From: Chryseobacterium indologenes
GTDB taxonomy: Bacteria > Bacteroidota > Bacteroidia > Flavobacteriales > Weeksellaceae
DNA length: 64,000 bases
NCBI RefSeq assembly: GCF_002025665.1
Contig: NZ_CP018786.1
Span: forward strand, 1,922,001 to 1,986,000
Direction of reading: 5' to 3'
In this document: piece after piece, positions 17,033-25,147 of the stretch
Layout of the letters: each line of letters opens with the position of its first letter
How positions within the stretch are numbered: the first letter of the stretch is position 1
Program-made: the position numbers and the translations under genes
Notes under the pieces: generated by a model
Database searches by the model: none
Told to the model about the DNA's origin: nothing
What the model saw: the letters and a program-made list of their open reading frames with translations, nothing else

Positions 17033-17083
17033 TATACAATCTTGAATTAAAAGTTTTCGCCGATTGTATACTCAGCGAAAACT
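17033..17083. other. Two interleaved 9-bp inverted repeats
   Basis: TATACAATC (17033-17041) pairs with GATTGTATA (17062-17070), and AGTTTTCGC (17052-17060) pairs with GCGAAAACT (17075-17083). The arms alternate, so the RNA could form a pseudoknot or two mutually exclusive hairpins just 3 bp after the DJ-1 stop. The second hairpin is followed by an A/T-rich stretch and may also work as a weak terminator. Confidence 0.5.
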
Positions 17084-17186
17084 ATACCTTATATTTTTAA
17101 TGAATAAAATATAATCTGTAAATGATTTATAAACAGGTGTTTAAATTTTAAAGAATAAAATTTATCATAAAAAAGCTTGAAAAAAT

Positions 17187-17216
17187 TTGGATTTAAAGAG
17201 GGTTTTTCTATCTTTG
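17187..17216 (+). promoter_or_regulatory. Promoter of tRNA-Lys copy 1
   Basis: TTG (17187-17189), exactly 19 bases, TATCTTTG (17209-17216): a perfect fit to the Bacteroidota primary-sigma consensus. The same -7 box and spacing recur before the other two tRNA-Lys copies. Confidence 0.85.
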
Positions 17217-17259
17217 CAGTCCCTTAAACAAAGGGATTTACTTGAAAAAGTAAGTGGCC

Positions 17260-17332
17260 GACTCGGTAGCTCAGCTGGTAGAGCAATACACTTTTAATGT
17301 ATGGGTCCTGGGTTCGAATCCCAGCCGGGTCA
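17260..17332 (+). tRNA. tRNA-Lys (TTT), copy 1
   Basis: The cloverleaf is complete: acceptor GACTCGG/CCGGGTC, D arm GCTC/GAGC, anticodon stem ATACA/TGTAT with loop CTTTTAA (anticodon TTT, Lys), variable GGGTC, T arm CTGGG-TTCGAAT-CCCAG and discriminator A. CCA is not encoded. Between promoter and tRNA lie two small leader hairpins (CCCTT/AAGGG and TTACTT/AAGTAA types). A terminator follows at 17363. Confidence 0.97.
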
Positions 17333-17362
17333 CAATGTGAAAATGAGAATTTTCAAAAGCAT

Positions 17363-17396
17363 AAAAAACCTGCAAAAATAATTTGCAGGTTTTTTA
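17363..17396 (+). terminator. Terminator of tRNA-Lys copy 1
   Basis: AAAAAACCTGCAAA (17363-17376) pairs with TTTGCAGGTTTTTT (17382-17395), a 14-bp stem with a 5-base loop and a T tract. Confidence 0.9.
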
Positions 17397-17496
17397 TTTA
17401 TAGTGTTTGCTATAATGTTTCAAAATGGCCGATTATTTAAATTAACGGACCAGTTGATTGTACTCGTACTTTTGCAATTGAAATTCAGTTATATCT

Positions 17497-17658
17497 TTAC
17501 TCCTCATTTTTGGGCTTAAAGTTTCTCCCGACTCCCTGACGGAGAAATGTAATTTTTCCCTGTACTTTTTTCGCTTTTTCAAGGACTTCCAATGCTTTTG
17601 TTCGTTCGTTAATTTTGCCAGCGTGTGTTATATTGTCCTGACGTTCATTTTTTTTCAT
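17497..17658 (-). CDS. Small uncharacterised protein, 53 residues
   Basis: An open frame from ATG at 17658 to TAA at 17497-17499 encodes 53 residues beginning MKKNERQDNITHAGKINE and ending GRNFKPKNEE. It is rich in Lys, Glu and Arg with a central amphipathic helix (ERTKALEVLEKAKKVQ) and looks like a compact soluble, perhaps nucleic-acid- or protein-binding peptide. I do not recognise a family. No clear TAnnTTTG box or strong ribosome site is visible. It sits between tRNA-Lys copies 1 and 2 in a region of gene debris, so it may be a relic or an accessory gene. Coding status rests only on codon-like composition. Confidence 0.4.
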   Translation of the reverse strand: MKKNERQDNITHAGKINERTKALEVLEKAKKVQGKITFLRQGVGRNFKPKNEE

Positions 17659-17911
17659 ATATCAATATAGTGAATTTATTTGAAAAAAACAAATTATTGA
17701 TTGTAAGGCTGTTTTAAATTTTTAAAAATGAGATTTTTGTAGTAATAAATCACGATAAACAAGAGATTCAGTGAAGTGCTCATTTTTTCATTGAAAGCCT
17801 TTTTGTTCATCTTTGAATTTCAAACTAACCAATCTGCTCCAGAGCGTAAAATTTTTGTCGCTGATTTTATAAAAGTTAGCAAAATTCAGTTCGTGAAATT
17901 TTGCGAAAGTA

Positions 17912-17941
17912 TTGTAAGTAAAGAAAAAGTTTCTATCTTTG
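17912..17941 (+). promoter_or_regulatory. Promoter of tRNA-Lys copy 2
   Basis: TTG (17912-17914), 19-base spacer, TATCTTTG (17934-17941), the same as at copy 1. About 100 bp upstream of the box are also similar to the region before copy 3, but not to copy 1. Confidence 0.85.
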
Positions 17942-17984
17942 CAGTCCCTTAAACAAAGGGATTTACTTAAAAAAGTAAGTGTCC

Positions 17985-18057
17985 GACTCGGTAGCTCAGC
18001 TGGTAGAGCAATACACTTTTAATGTATGGGTCCTGGGTTCGAATCCCAGCCGGGTCA
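17985..18057 (+). tRNA. tRNA-Lys (TTT), copy 2
   Basis: The 73 bases are identical to copy 1, with anticodon TTT in loop CTTTTAA and no encoded CCA. The leader between promoter and tRNA is the same as at copy 1 except for two substitutions. Its terminator at 18062 is unrelated in sequence to those of the other copies. Confidence 0.97.
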
Positions 18058-18061
18058 CTTG

Positions 18062-18093
18062 AAAAAGCTTCAACACACGTTGAAGCTTTTTTT
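18062..18093 (+). terminator. Terminator of tRNA-Lys copy 2
   Basis: AAAAAGCTTCAAC (18062-18074) and GTTGAAGCTTTTT (18079-18091) form a 13-bp stem with loop ACAC and a T tract, 4 bp after the tRNA. Confidence 0.9.
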
Positions 18094-18323
18094 GTATTCT
18101 GTTCTATTTAATATTTTTAATTTTCGTCATTCTGATAGCCTTATTTTATACCATCCATAAATAAGAAGAAGATTATAAAAGCACTCGTCTTTGAAAATCG
18201 GTAAAATGTTTCTTTTTTACCTTAAAATGTATCCTTATGTTAGAAGATAAAGAAACTACTTTTGTATACACATTATTTCTGAAGCAATGGCTAATAAAAT
18301 ATTTAATATAAAAGAATTTGCAT

Positions 18324-18620
18324 CATGTTGATCGTCCGCAGAACAATCTGGATATTAATACTCCTAAGTCCGGCTATAATATTCTGGTAAGCGCCAAATA
18401 TATCAAAAGCAGAATCATTTTTCACACAACCGCTGCTGGCAATTGTAGGAAGTGGGGCGAGAAGTGCTTGGATGAGTGATGGTCTTCTAAAGATTGCAGC
18501 AACTTCAGATAAGAAAAATATAGCATAGAAGGAGCAAACCATATGTGATTGTACGACAGAGAAAATAATGTAAATGACGCTGTTGATCAGCTGGCAACTT
18601 TCTTTTCTGAAAAATTATAA
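18324..18620 (+). pseudogene. Decayed alpha/beta hydrolase C-terminus (frameshifts, stops)
   Basis: No single frame is open, but three consecutive frames join into one hydrolase-like C-terminus. Frame from 18324: RPQNNLDINTPKSGY. Frame from 18391: APNISKAESFFTQPLLAIVG and SAWMSDGLLKIAATSDKKN, stopped by TAG at 18526. Frame from 18528: EGANHM, TGA at 18546, then LYDRENNVNDAVDQLATFF and a natural stop at 18618. The PLLAIVGS, GA-H-LYD (catalytic His region) and terminal helix are standard for dienelactone-hydrolase-like alpha/beta hydrolases. At least two frameshifts and two in-frame stops mark a pseudogene. A TACTTTTG box at 18257-18264 may be its old promoter. Confidence 0.7.
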
Positions 18621-18641
18621 ACATTATCAAATTTAATCACA

Positions 18642-19022
18642 ATGATTACACAAAAAATAACATTTAAAAACGTAGCTTGGAACAATGCTGGGATTTTGCA
18701 TTTTCCAACCGATTTCAATCAGAATAAAAAATATCCAACTATTATTTCCATGCATCCTTCACGCTTAGGAATAGGAATGGGCAGGGATGCGTTTGATCTT
18801 GCTGAAACCCTATTGGCCCAACCCATTCTGGTAGTGGTAGGTGATAAGCCAGGTGGATTTGGAGCATATAGGGACGGATACGAAATTACTCGTCGTGCTG
18901 CATCAGAAAAAAAAGAATTATTAGTTATAAAAGGATTTTCCCATTATGATCTTTATGACCAGCCTGAGCCGGTAAGACAGGCACTAGAAAAAGTTGTTCC
19001 TTTTTTTAAAGAAAATTTATAA
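18642..19022 (+). pseudogene. Internally deleted alpha/beta hydrolase (in-frame, nucleophile lost)
   Basis: A 126-codon open frame whose two ends belong to an alpha/beta hydrolase of about 300 residues but whose middle is missing. Residues 1-39 (MITQKITFKN..., KYPTIISMHP) are the usual N-terminal strand and oxyanion region; from residue 40 (SRLGIGMG, then DAFDLAETLL, QPILVVVGDKPGGFGAYRDGYEI, GFSHYDLYDQPEPV) it is the C-terminal third with the catalytic His region. The junction is at about 18758. The G-x-S-x-G elbow and the acid lie in the lost ~170 residues, so hydrolase activity is not expected. The family comparison is from memory of homologous sequences. The frame has stayed open, so the deletion may be recent or the short product may still be made. 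Confidence 0.75.
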
Positions 19023-19238
19023 GAATTTTAGGAAAGAAAGTCGCTTTAACAGAGACTCTGGTTTTTATGATAAAAAGGATTGTTCAATAGAATAATCCTT
19101 TTTCATTGAAAGTCTATTTTGGATCCGTTTTACAAGATTTGAAATTTAAAATTTATATCTGTGGCAGAAGCATTAAAATTTTTGTCTCTGATTTTGTAAA
19201 AGTTAACGAAATTCAGTTCTTTAAATTTCGGGAAAGTA

Positions 19239-19268
19239 TTGTAAATAAAGAAAAAGTTTCTATCTTTG
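19239..19268 (+). promoter_or_regulatory. Promoter of tRNA-Lys copy 3
   Basis: TTG (19239-19241), 19-base spacer, TATCTTTG (19261-19268), as in copies 1 and 2. Confidence 0.85.
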
Positions 19269-19311
19269 CAGTCCCTTAAACAAAGGGATTTGCTTAAAAA
19301 AGTAAGTGGCC

Positions 19312-19384
19312 GACTCGGTAGCTCAGCTGGTAGAGCAATACACTTTTAATGTATGGGTCCTGGGTTCGAATCCCAGCCGGGTCA
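19312..19384 (+). tRNA. tRNA-Lys (TTT), copy 3
   Basis: All 73 bases are identical to copies 1 and 2. The leader differs from copy 1 at two positions. Its own terminator follows at 19389. Three separately promoted identical copies within 2.1 kb imply duplication of a whole promoter-leader-tRNA cassette. Confidence 0.97.
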
Positions 19385-19388
19385 CAAC

Positions 19389-19430
19389 AAACGGACAAAC
19401 TATTTTATAATGGTTTGTCCGTTTTTCTTT
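19389..19430 (+). terminator. Terminator of tRNA-Lys copy 3
   Basis: AAACGGACAAAC (19389-19400) pairs with GTTTGTCCGTTT (19413-19424) over a 12-base loop and continues in a T-rich stretch. Confidence 0.85.
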
Positions 19431-19494
19431 ATACTGAGATTTTAATTTTGTGATATCAATACAAGTTGAGATGAATACATTCAGAATTACATGT

Positions 19495-20361
19495 TTAAAT
19501 AAAATGATTTAATTTATCTACGACATGTATCCAAAGCCTGTCTTTCATATTTTTTTTGAAAAAACCGAAATGGTCTATTTTTTTCAATCCTAATTCTGAA
19601 GGAACCAGTTTTGTGAAAGTGATATCTTCTTTACTGCCAATATGCTTCCAATATGTTTCGGTGTTTTTCTGGCTTGAAATGGTATCATCAGTAGTCCAGA
19701 ATAGATGAATGGGGAATGTATAATTCTTGAAATGCCCTATAGGAACAGTGGTACCATAAAATTGAGCATCAAAAAAATAATCTTTCTTTTCAAGCCAGTT
19801 TCGCCACTCATATACTACATTTTTGGGCAGGTTTTCCATTAATCCAAAGGTTTTGGCTTTTACGTATCCTGTCATCAGAACACTTATGGGAACAAACATA
19901 TAAAAATAAAAATAGGCCTTAATTCTGTATGAGAACGGCATATTCATATAATAGCCTGCAGATACAGCAAAATTGATCATTCCCTTTACATTATCCAGGT
20001 TTTTCATAAATCCGATTTGCTGCCCACCGGCACTGTGCCCTACAATCATAAACGGAAGATCGGGAAACTTTTTATTTAAAAAATCTTTGATGGCAGGCAT
20101 ATCTTTTACTCCATAATCTGAAAAGGTAAACTCACAGGTTTTCAGATTTCCGGAAAAAGAATCTCCGCTTCCTCTGTAATCCCAAAGACAGCACAGAAAA
20201 TCATTTTCAGTAAGATAGGTAAGGAAAGACAAATAGAATTCTTTTTTTGTTCCGGTGCCACAGTTAAACTGAATTACTGCTTTTGGATGATCCGGAATAA
20301 GAAGAATACCTTTAAGCTTTATACCGTCATCACATATTGTTTCAAAATTTTCCGTTTTCAT
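19495..20361 (-). CDS. Alpha/beta hydrolase (serine hydrolase family)
   Basis: A 288-residue hydrolase with an intact core: strand VIQFNCGTGTKKEFY near the oxyanion region, LWDYRGSGDSFSG, the nucleophile elbow IVGHSAGGQQ (GHSAG, Ser ~117), a probable acid in FWTTDDTISS (~Asp242) and the catalytic His in KKIDHFGFF near residue 267. A hydrophobic stretch around 150-165 could be lid or membrane-associated. It resembles the cytosolic hydrolases annotated as esterase/lipase-like. It is monocistronic, with its end 110 bp from tRNA-Lys copy 3; unlike the two neighbouring relics it appears fully functional. The substrate is unknown. Confidence 0.85.
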   Translation of the reverse strand: MKTENFETICDDGIKLKGILLIPDHPKAVIQFNCGTGTKKEFYLSFLTYLTENDFLCCLWDYRGSGDSFSGNLKTCEFTFSDYGVKDMPAIKDFLNKKFPDLPFMIVGHSAGGQQIGFMKNLDNVKGMINFAVSAGYYMNMPFSYRIKAYFYFYMFVPISVLMTGYVKAKTFGLMENLPKNVVYEWRNWLEKKDYFFDAQFYGTTVPIGHFKNYTFPIHLFWTTDDTISSQKNTETYWKHIGSKEDITFTKLVPSELGLKKIDHFGFFKKNMKDRLWIHVVDKLNHFI

Positions 20362-20516
20362 GTTTTAATTTAACTTAAAAAATTAATGATACATTGTATG
20401 GTATATAGCTGTATCCTTTTTTCGTTGTTAAATTTAGTAAATAGCCTGATTCCATTATAATATTTAACTATGCAGTACTAGGTTTCTGCATCAGGATTTT
20501 GAGGGGTATTCAATTT

Positions 20517-21005
20517 TTATTTAGGCATATATTTCATCATAATACAATTGCTGATATCTTGGGCAGAATTGTTTTCTACTTCCAAAAATCCTGTCTTTCT
20601 GTATAAATTGTAAGCTTTATCATTTCCCGGAGCAACTTCTAAAAAAATTTCAATATCATTAAATCGTCTGCCTGCTTCATGAATAACAGCTTCAATCAAT
20701 CCTTGACCTATATTCTTTCCTTGAAATTGCTTTTTTACATACATTTGGTAAATAGTACCGGAGTTTTCGTCACTTTTAACAAAAGTACATATGCCTATAA
20801 GCAGATCATTTGCGTAGGCACCCAATACAAATCTTCCAAAAGTCTGTTCTTCAATATCGCTTTCTATTTGAAATTTTTCAATTTTCAGAGCTTCATAATA
20901 ATTGGCTCCAAATGATTCCGGGAACTGCTCCAGACTTTCCAGGCGGATTGTTCGGTATGCTTTACTTTCTTCGGGAAGAAGTTTTCGATAGCTAATAATA
21001 TTCAT
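20517..21005 (-). CDS. GNAT family N-acetyltransferase
   Basis: A 162-residue acetyltransferase. The start is ATG 21005; an 11-residue longer version would need a TTG. GNAT motif A appears as IYQMYVKKQFQGKNIGQGLIEAVIHEA (Q/R-x-x-G-x-G/A pattern, ~residues 93-118), and motif B as LEVAPGNDKAYNLYRKTGFLEVE. The N-terminal part SKAYRTIRLESLEQFPESFG is typical of RimI-like proteins that act on small molecules or protein termini. The acceptor substrate is not predictable. It is transcribed alone from a region without recognised neighbours. Confidence 0.88.
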   Translation of the reverse strand: MNIISYRKLLPEESKAYRTIRLESLEQFPESFGANYYEALKIEKFQIESDIEEQTFGRFVLGAYANDLLIGICTFVKSDENSGTIYQMYVKKQFQGKNIGQGLIEAVIHEAGRRFNDIEIFLEVAPGNDKAYNLYRKTGFLEVENNSAQDISNCIMMKYMPK

Positions 21006-21038
21006 GCTGATCAGGTTTTCATTTACATCAATATACAA

Positions 21039-21412
21039 AGATGGAGATAATTTTATTTAGCAACAGAATTTTATATAATTGGTTAAAATTTTAAAACGAT
21101 CTCATCTATTTGTAACAATTTTCATTTCAGATAGTCTTATTATAAACAAAACATACCTTTTTTGATCAGAAAAGCACATCAATGCAGTCTGTAAATTTTG
21201 AAAAGTGTTTGTTTAAAGGGGGAATATTACATTACTTTATTTGAATGTTACATTTTTGCGAAATAACTCGTTTATTTCATAAGGAACATGATAAATTATG
21301 TATATTTATAACACTCATTGGGGAATAATATTTAAATAACGACAAAAAATTATCAACTTATTTGCAAATAAGTGAATAGGTAGATATGTAGATATAGGGA
21401 AAAGTGGTGGTG
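21039..21412. other. AT-rich intergenic region, no gene recognised
   Basis: About 370 bases between the divergent acetyltransferase and the first TPR-HTH gene. No open frame of protein-like composition, no RNA gene and no strong hairpin were seen. Elements resembling -7 boxes (for example ACATTTTTG near 21250) are imperfect, so the promoter of the downstream gene could not be fixed. Confidence 0.5.
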
Positions 21413-22906
21413 ATGGGAAAAATTGACTTAATCATCTTTAAAAATATAAAGACAAACTCAGAAGGTATAAAGAAAATAATAGCCTTTACAATCTGTATGG
21501 GAATATTTTTGGTTATATTTTCATGTCATAATGAACCTCAAAATACAGATAGAGAAAACTTTGATGTATCTCTATTGACTGAAAGTTCAGAACTTCAGCT
21601 GTCCGGTGAATATGAAGCTTTCGTCAAGCTTAATAAAGAATATCTGAAGAAAGCCGCCAAAATGCAATATACAGGAGGAAAAGGACTCTGCTATCTGAAT
21701 ATGGCAGGGGTAAATGTTTCTGCAGGGAATTATGAAAAAGCCCGATTTTTTTTCAATAAAGCCGAAAAAGACCTGATCAACTCTGAAAATACTTACCATA
21801 AAGCAGTCTTCTATGATGATTACAGCCTGTATTATTCTCATCTTAAACTCAATGATAAGGCGATAGAATGTAATAACAAAGCATTTTATTATTTAAAACA
21901 GGCAAAAAAAACGAAACTCACCCAAAAACTTCTGCCGAGACTTTATGTAAACAAAGGAATTTACTATGCTTGGAAAGGATGGTTTGGAACTTCTTTGAAA
22001 TGTTTTACCAAAGCAAATATGCTGGAAAATTCAGCGTATACCAATTGTATGGTAGCACAATATTATTTATTTACCCATAAACCTGATTCTGCGGGTATAT
22101 ACATTGCCAGGGCAGATGAAAAAATGATCAGCCAGAAAACAACGGATGTGGAATCTCTTTGGGTTTATTATACAATGGGATATTACTATAATGAAATTGA
22201 TAATAGCGAACAGGCTGAAAAAGCATTACAAAAAGCACTGGAGATCAACATTAAGACAAGACGAACCTATTCATCCCATATAAAAGAAGTTTACAAAGCG
22301 CTTGCAGAATTATATAAGAAAAAAAATGACGGAGGTAAGGCTTATTTTTATCTGAAGAAATATATGGAAGAGGAGGGAAGGTTTGATGCAGAACGATTTG
22401 CTGTTATGAATAAAGCTACCGAAGATTTTATTTCAGAAATGAAGCAGGAATCAGACTGGCATAAAAATGATCTTCCGTTGTTTATCGCATTGTCTATCAC
22501 AGTACTTACCGTTTCAGGGGTATATGTGCGGAAAATAATTAATAGGTTACAAAAGAAGAAGAATACTTTAAAAGAACAAACCGATACGTTGAAAAACCAT
22601 GTCCAGACAAAGCAGCGACAGGAAGTGATTGAACTTGCTAAAAGGAATGATTCTTCTTTCTTATTGAAATTTAAAGAATTCTACCCTGAATTTATTAAGT
22701 CGCTTCTGGAGATTAATCCGGATCTTGAAAATTCAGAGCTGGGTTTCTGTGCAATGCTGAAATTACGTTTTTCATCCAAAGAGATTGCAGATTATACTTT
22801 TGTACAGCATAAATCTGTTCAACAAAAGAAATACAGGATCAGAAAAAGACTGAATATTCCAGGGGAAACAGATATTTATGATTTTTTTGAAAACTTAGCA
22901 GAATAA
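21413..22906 (+). CDS. TPR lipoprotein-type regulator with C-terminal HTH, copy 1
   Basis: A 497-residue protein from ATG 21413 (three GTG codons precede it). A hydrophobic stretch ending VIFSC (Cys ~38) looks like a lipobox with a long n-region. Residues ~60-330 are degenerate TPR repeats (GKGLCYLNMAGVNVSAGNYEKARFFF, EQAEKALQKALEINIKTRR, GKAYFYLKKYMEE). A second TM helix lies at ~360-378, then a short coiled coil, and the C-terminal ~95 residues are HTH-like (LRFSSKEIADYTFVQHKSVQQKKYRIRKRLNI). If both ends of the TM topology are right, TPRs face the periplasm and the HTH faces the cytosol. This architecture is common in Bacteroidota signalling. The tandem paralogue follows after 171 bp. Confidence 0.8.
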   Translation: MGKIDLIIFKNIKTNSEGIKKIIAFTICMGIFLVIFSCHNEPQNTDRENFDVSLLTESSELQLSGEYEAFVKLNKEYLKKAAKMQYTGGKGLCYLNMAGVNVSAGNYEKARFFFNKAEKDLINSENTYHKAVFYDDYSLYYSHLKLNDKAIECNNKAFYYLKQAKKTKLTQKLLPRLYVNKGIYYAWKGWFGTSLKCFTKANMLENSAYTNCMVAQYYLFTHKPDSAGIYIARADEKMISQKTTDVESLWVYYTMGYYYNEIDNSEQAEKALQKALEINIKTRRTYSSHIKEVYKALAELYKKKNDGGKAYFYLKKYMEEEGRFDAERFAVMNKATEDFISEMKQESDWHKNDLPLFIALSITVLTVSGVYVRKIINRLQKKKNTLKEQTDTLKNHVQTKQRQEVIELAKRNDSSFLLKFKEFYPEFIKSLLEINPDLENSELGFCAMLKLRFSSKEIADYTFVQHKSVQQKKYRIRKRLNIPGETDIYDFFENLAE

Positions 22907-23077
22907 AGCATTATATCACAATAAAAGCAGGAGGATTCTGTTTTATGAAGAGATTTTATTGTTGATCTCATCCGAAATAACCATTGAAAATATTATAATT
23001 ATACAAAATCGTTATCTTAAGAAGATCATTGTTAAATCATAAATTTATATAGGAATTTAGCTTAATTAGAGAAACAC

Positions 23078-24502
23078 ATGATGCGTATTTTTCTTTCTGT
23101 CTTACTTTTTGTTTTAGTTTCGTGCCATTCTCATTCAAAGAAAGAGGCTGAAAAGAAATTTGACGTTGCCTTGCTGAAACAGAATGAAAAGTTCAGAATT
23201 GCCGGAGCATATGATTCATTGATTAATCTTAATAAAAGATATTACAAAAAGGCCGATGAAATGAATTATGCAGATGGGAAGGCACTCTGCTATATCAATT
23301 TGGCAGAACTCAATATATCCCTGGAAAATTTTCAGAAATCACAAATTCTCTTTGATAATGCAAAAGAGATTCTGGATAATTCGGAGGACAACATACACAA
23401 AGCCAGATTTTATAACGTCTATGGCCGTTTCAATATAGAACTTCGAAGGCTTGATAAAGCTTTTCAATACAATAACGAAGCCATGAACTTTATAAAGAAA
23501 AGTGATCCGTCAGAACTTAAAAACGATCTGCTTTTTAGTATTTATTTCCGACAGGCTATTTATCTTGTTCAAAAAAAAGACTATGGAAAGGCCCTTGAAT
23601 ATTTCCATAAAGCGAAAAAACTGGATGGTACAGGTCTTACAGATTGTGCGATCAGTGATTATGTTTATATACGGAGAAACAAGGATTCTGCCTATAAATA
23701 TATAACGACAGCTTATAACAAAGCCAATATGAGAGGTAAAGAGGACGGAATAGCTCTTTATGCCAATACCATTATGGGGGAATATTTTCTTTATTATAAA
23801 GAATATGATAAGGCAGAACATGCTCTGAATAAAGCATTGAAAATCAATGATAAAACAAAACGGGTCTATGCTTATTATGGTAAGTATATCTATAACGATC
23901 TCAGAATGTTATATGAACGTACCGGTGATAAAGAAAAGGCCTATTTTTATTTGGAAGCCTATACAGATGCTTTTTATCGGACCAATACCTCTTTACTGGC
24001 TACCATCAATCAGGATATGGAGTCTTTTATTACAGTTGCCCAACAGGATGCTAATCATCATAAAAGTAAAATCTATTGGATTGTTTCTCTGTCGTTTATT
24101 GGTCTTTGTCTGCTGGGATTATATGCCTGGAGAATTATTCTTGCTTTAAGGAAACGGAAAAAAGTTCTTGCTATAGAAGCTGAAAACCTGAAAATAAGAA
24201 TGAATGACAATAAGCAGGAAGAAGTTATAGAACTGGGTAAAAAAAATGACCCTGAATTTCTGGATCGCTTTAAAGAAACTTACCCTGAGTTCATCGCTCA
24301 GCTTTTAACCATTAACCCAAATCTTGAAAATTCTGAACTGATTTTTTGTGCGATGCTTAAACTTCATTTTACTTCTAAAGAAATAGCAAACTATACGATG
24401 GTTCAGCATAGGAGTATTCAGCAGAAAAAATACAGGATCAGAAAAAAGTTAAATATTCCGGGTGAAACAGATATTTATCATTTCTTTAATACCTTACAAT
24501 AA
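23078..24502 (+). CDS. TPR lipoprotein-type regulator with C-terminal HTH, copy 2
   Basis: A 474-residue paralogue of the preceding gene. Signal MMRIFLSVLLFVLVSC ends in a lipobox at Cys16. TPR-like repeats span ~35-310 (GKALCYINLAELNISLENFQKSQILF, DKAEHALNKALKINDKTKR, EKAYFYLEAYTDAF), a TM helix lies at ~330-350, then a coiled segment, and the HTH-like tail LHFTSKEIANYTMVQHRSIQQKKYRIRKKLNI. The last ~90 residues are far better conserved between the two copies than the TPR region, which fits a shared DNA target and different inputs. Ends with an inverted repeat at 24513-24539. No ligand or target gene is evident. Confidence 0.82.
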   Translation: MMRIFLSVLLFVLVSCHSHSKKEAEKKFDVALLKQNEKFRIAGAYDSLINLNKRYYKKADEMNYADGKALCYINLAELNISLENFQKSQILFDNAKEILDNSEDNIHKARFYNVYGRFNIELRRLDKAFQYNNEAMNFIKKSDPSELKNDLLFSIYFRQAIYLVQKKDYGKALEYFHKAKKLDGTGLTDCAISDYVYIRRNKDSAYKYITTAYNKANMRGKEDGIALYANTIMGEYFLYYKEYDKAEHALNKALKINDKTKRVYAYYGKYIYNDLRMLYERTGDKEKAYFYLEAYTDAFYRTNTSLLATINQDMESFITVAQQDANHHKSKIYWIVSLSFIGLCLLGLYAWRIILALRKRKKVLAIEAENLKIRMNDNKQEEVIELGKKNDPEFLDRFKETYPEFIAQLLTINPNLENSELIFCAMLKLHFTSKEIANYTMVQHRSIQQKKYRIRKKLNIPGETDIYHFFNTLQ

Positions 24503-24512
24503 TCCAAAAAAA

Positions 24513-24539
24513 ACTGTCTGATTTATCAGGTCAGACAGT
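24513..24539 (+). terminator. Inverted repeat after the second TPR-HTH gene
   Basis: ACTGTCTGA (24513-24521) and TCAGACAGT (24531-24539) pair perfectly over a 9-base loop, 11 bp after the stop codon. The downstream sequence is only weakly T-rich, so termination may be partial. Confidence 0.5.
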
Positions 24540-25147
24540 ACTCGAAATATTCTCTTTTCACCACTCGGTTTTTTTTAGTGGTCTCAATGGTCAAATATGA
24601 AAATTTTTAATGGAAACAAGAAAAAAGACTATACTACACGGGTACTACATGGTATATTTGATTGTTTAAATGTCTGATATTTAAATAATTGTGATTTCTT
24701 GTCGATTTGTTGACTTATTTTTGAAAAAGAGCAAGAGTTCTTGGGATGTCTCCCTTTTTAGACTACGTTTTTGATTATTCTTTTTTTAATTCATCTTTTT
24801 TTTATCTGATTTTCAGTATTGTTTTTTCATCCGTTTTGAAGGTGCAATTTTTAATAATACTTACTGATAAAACAGAGCTATTTGAGACAAAATTTGACAT
24901 TAAATATAAGTGGTTGATAATTAATTGATTGTCGTTGCTGTTGTATACGTGTAGTATCATTTATTTTTGTTTTTTATTTAGAATATACAAGTTTTGCGAA
25001 GTGATTTGTTGTGAATTTCTCATCATTGATTTTGTTTTGTTGAATTTATGGCAATTTTTAAATGGTATTAATTACACTCCAAAATGATCTTTGATAAAAA
25101 ATAAGAAACCTATTAATCATACAACCAAAGTAATTATAAATAAATCT
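24540..25147 (+). promoter_or_regulatory. Long AT-rich leader of the metallopeptidase gene
   Basis: Some 600 bases without a convincing gene; a 60-codon open frame at 24746-24928 is Phe/Ser/Ile-rich low-complexity and is not accepted. A possible promoter is TTG (24941-24943), 18 bases, TATTTTTG (24962-24969), which would give an mRNA leader of roughly 180 bases before ATG 25148. A second hairpin ACCACT/AGTGGT with a T-rich loop lies near 24559-24581. Confidence 0.35.

Noticed and set aside
18303..18542. 79-codon minus-strand frame
   Set aside because: It is antisense to the hydrolase relic, whose plus-strand frames give recognisable family motifs.
24746..24928. 60-codon frame in the metallopeptidase leader
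   Set aside because: Its Phe/Ser/Ile-rich low-complexity composition and lack of ribosome site suggest chance.
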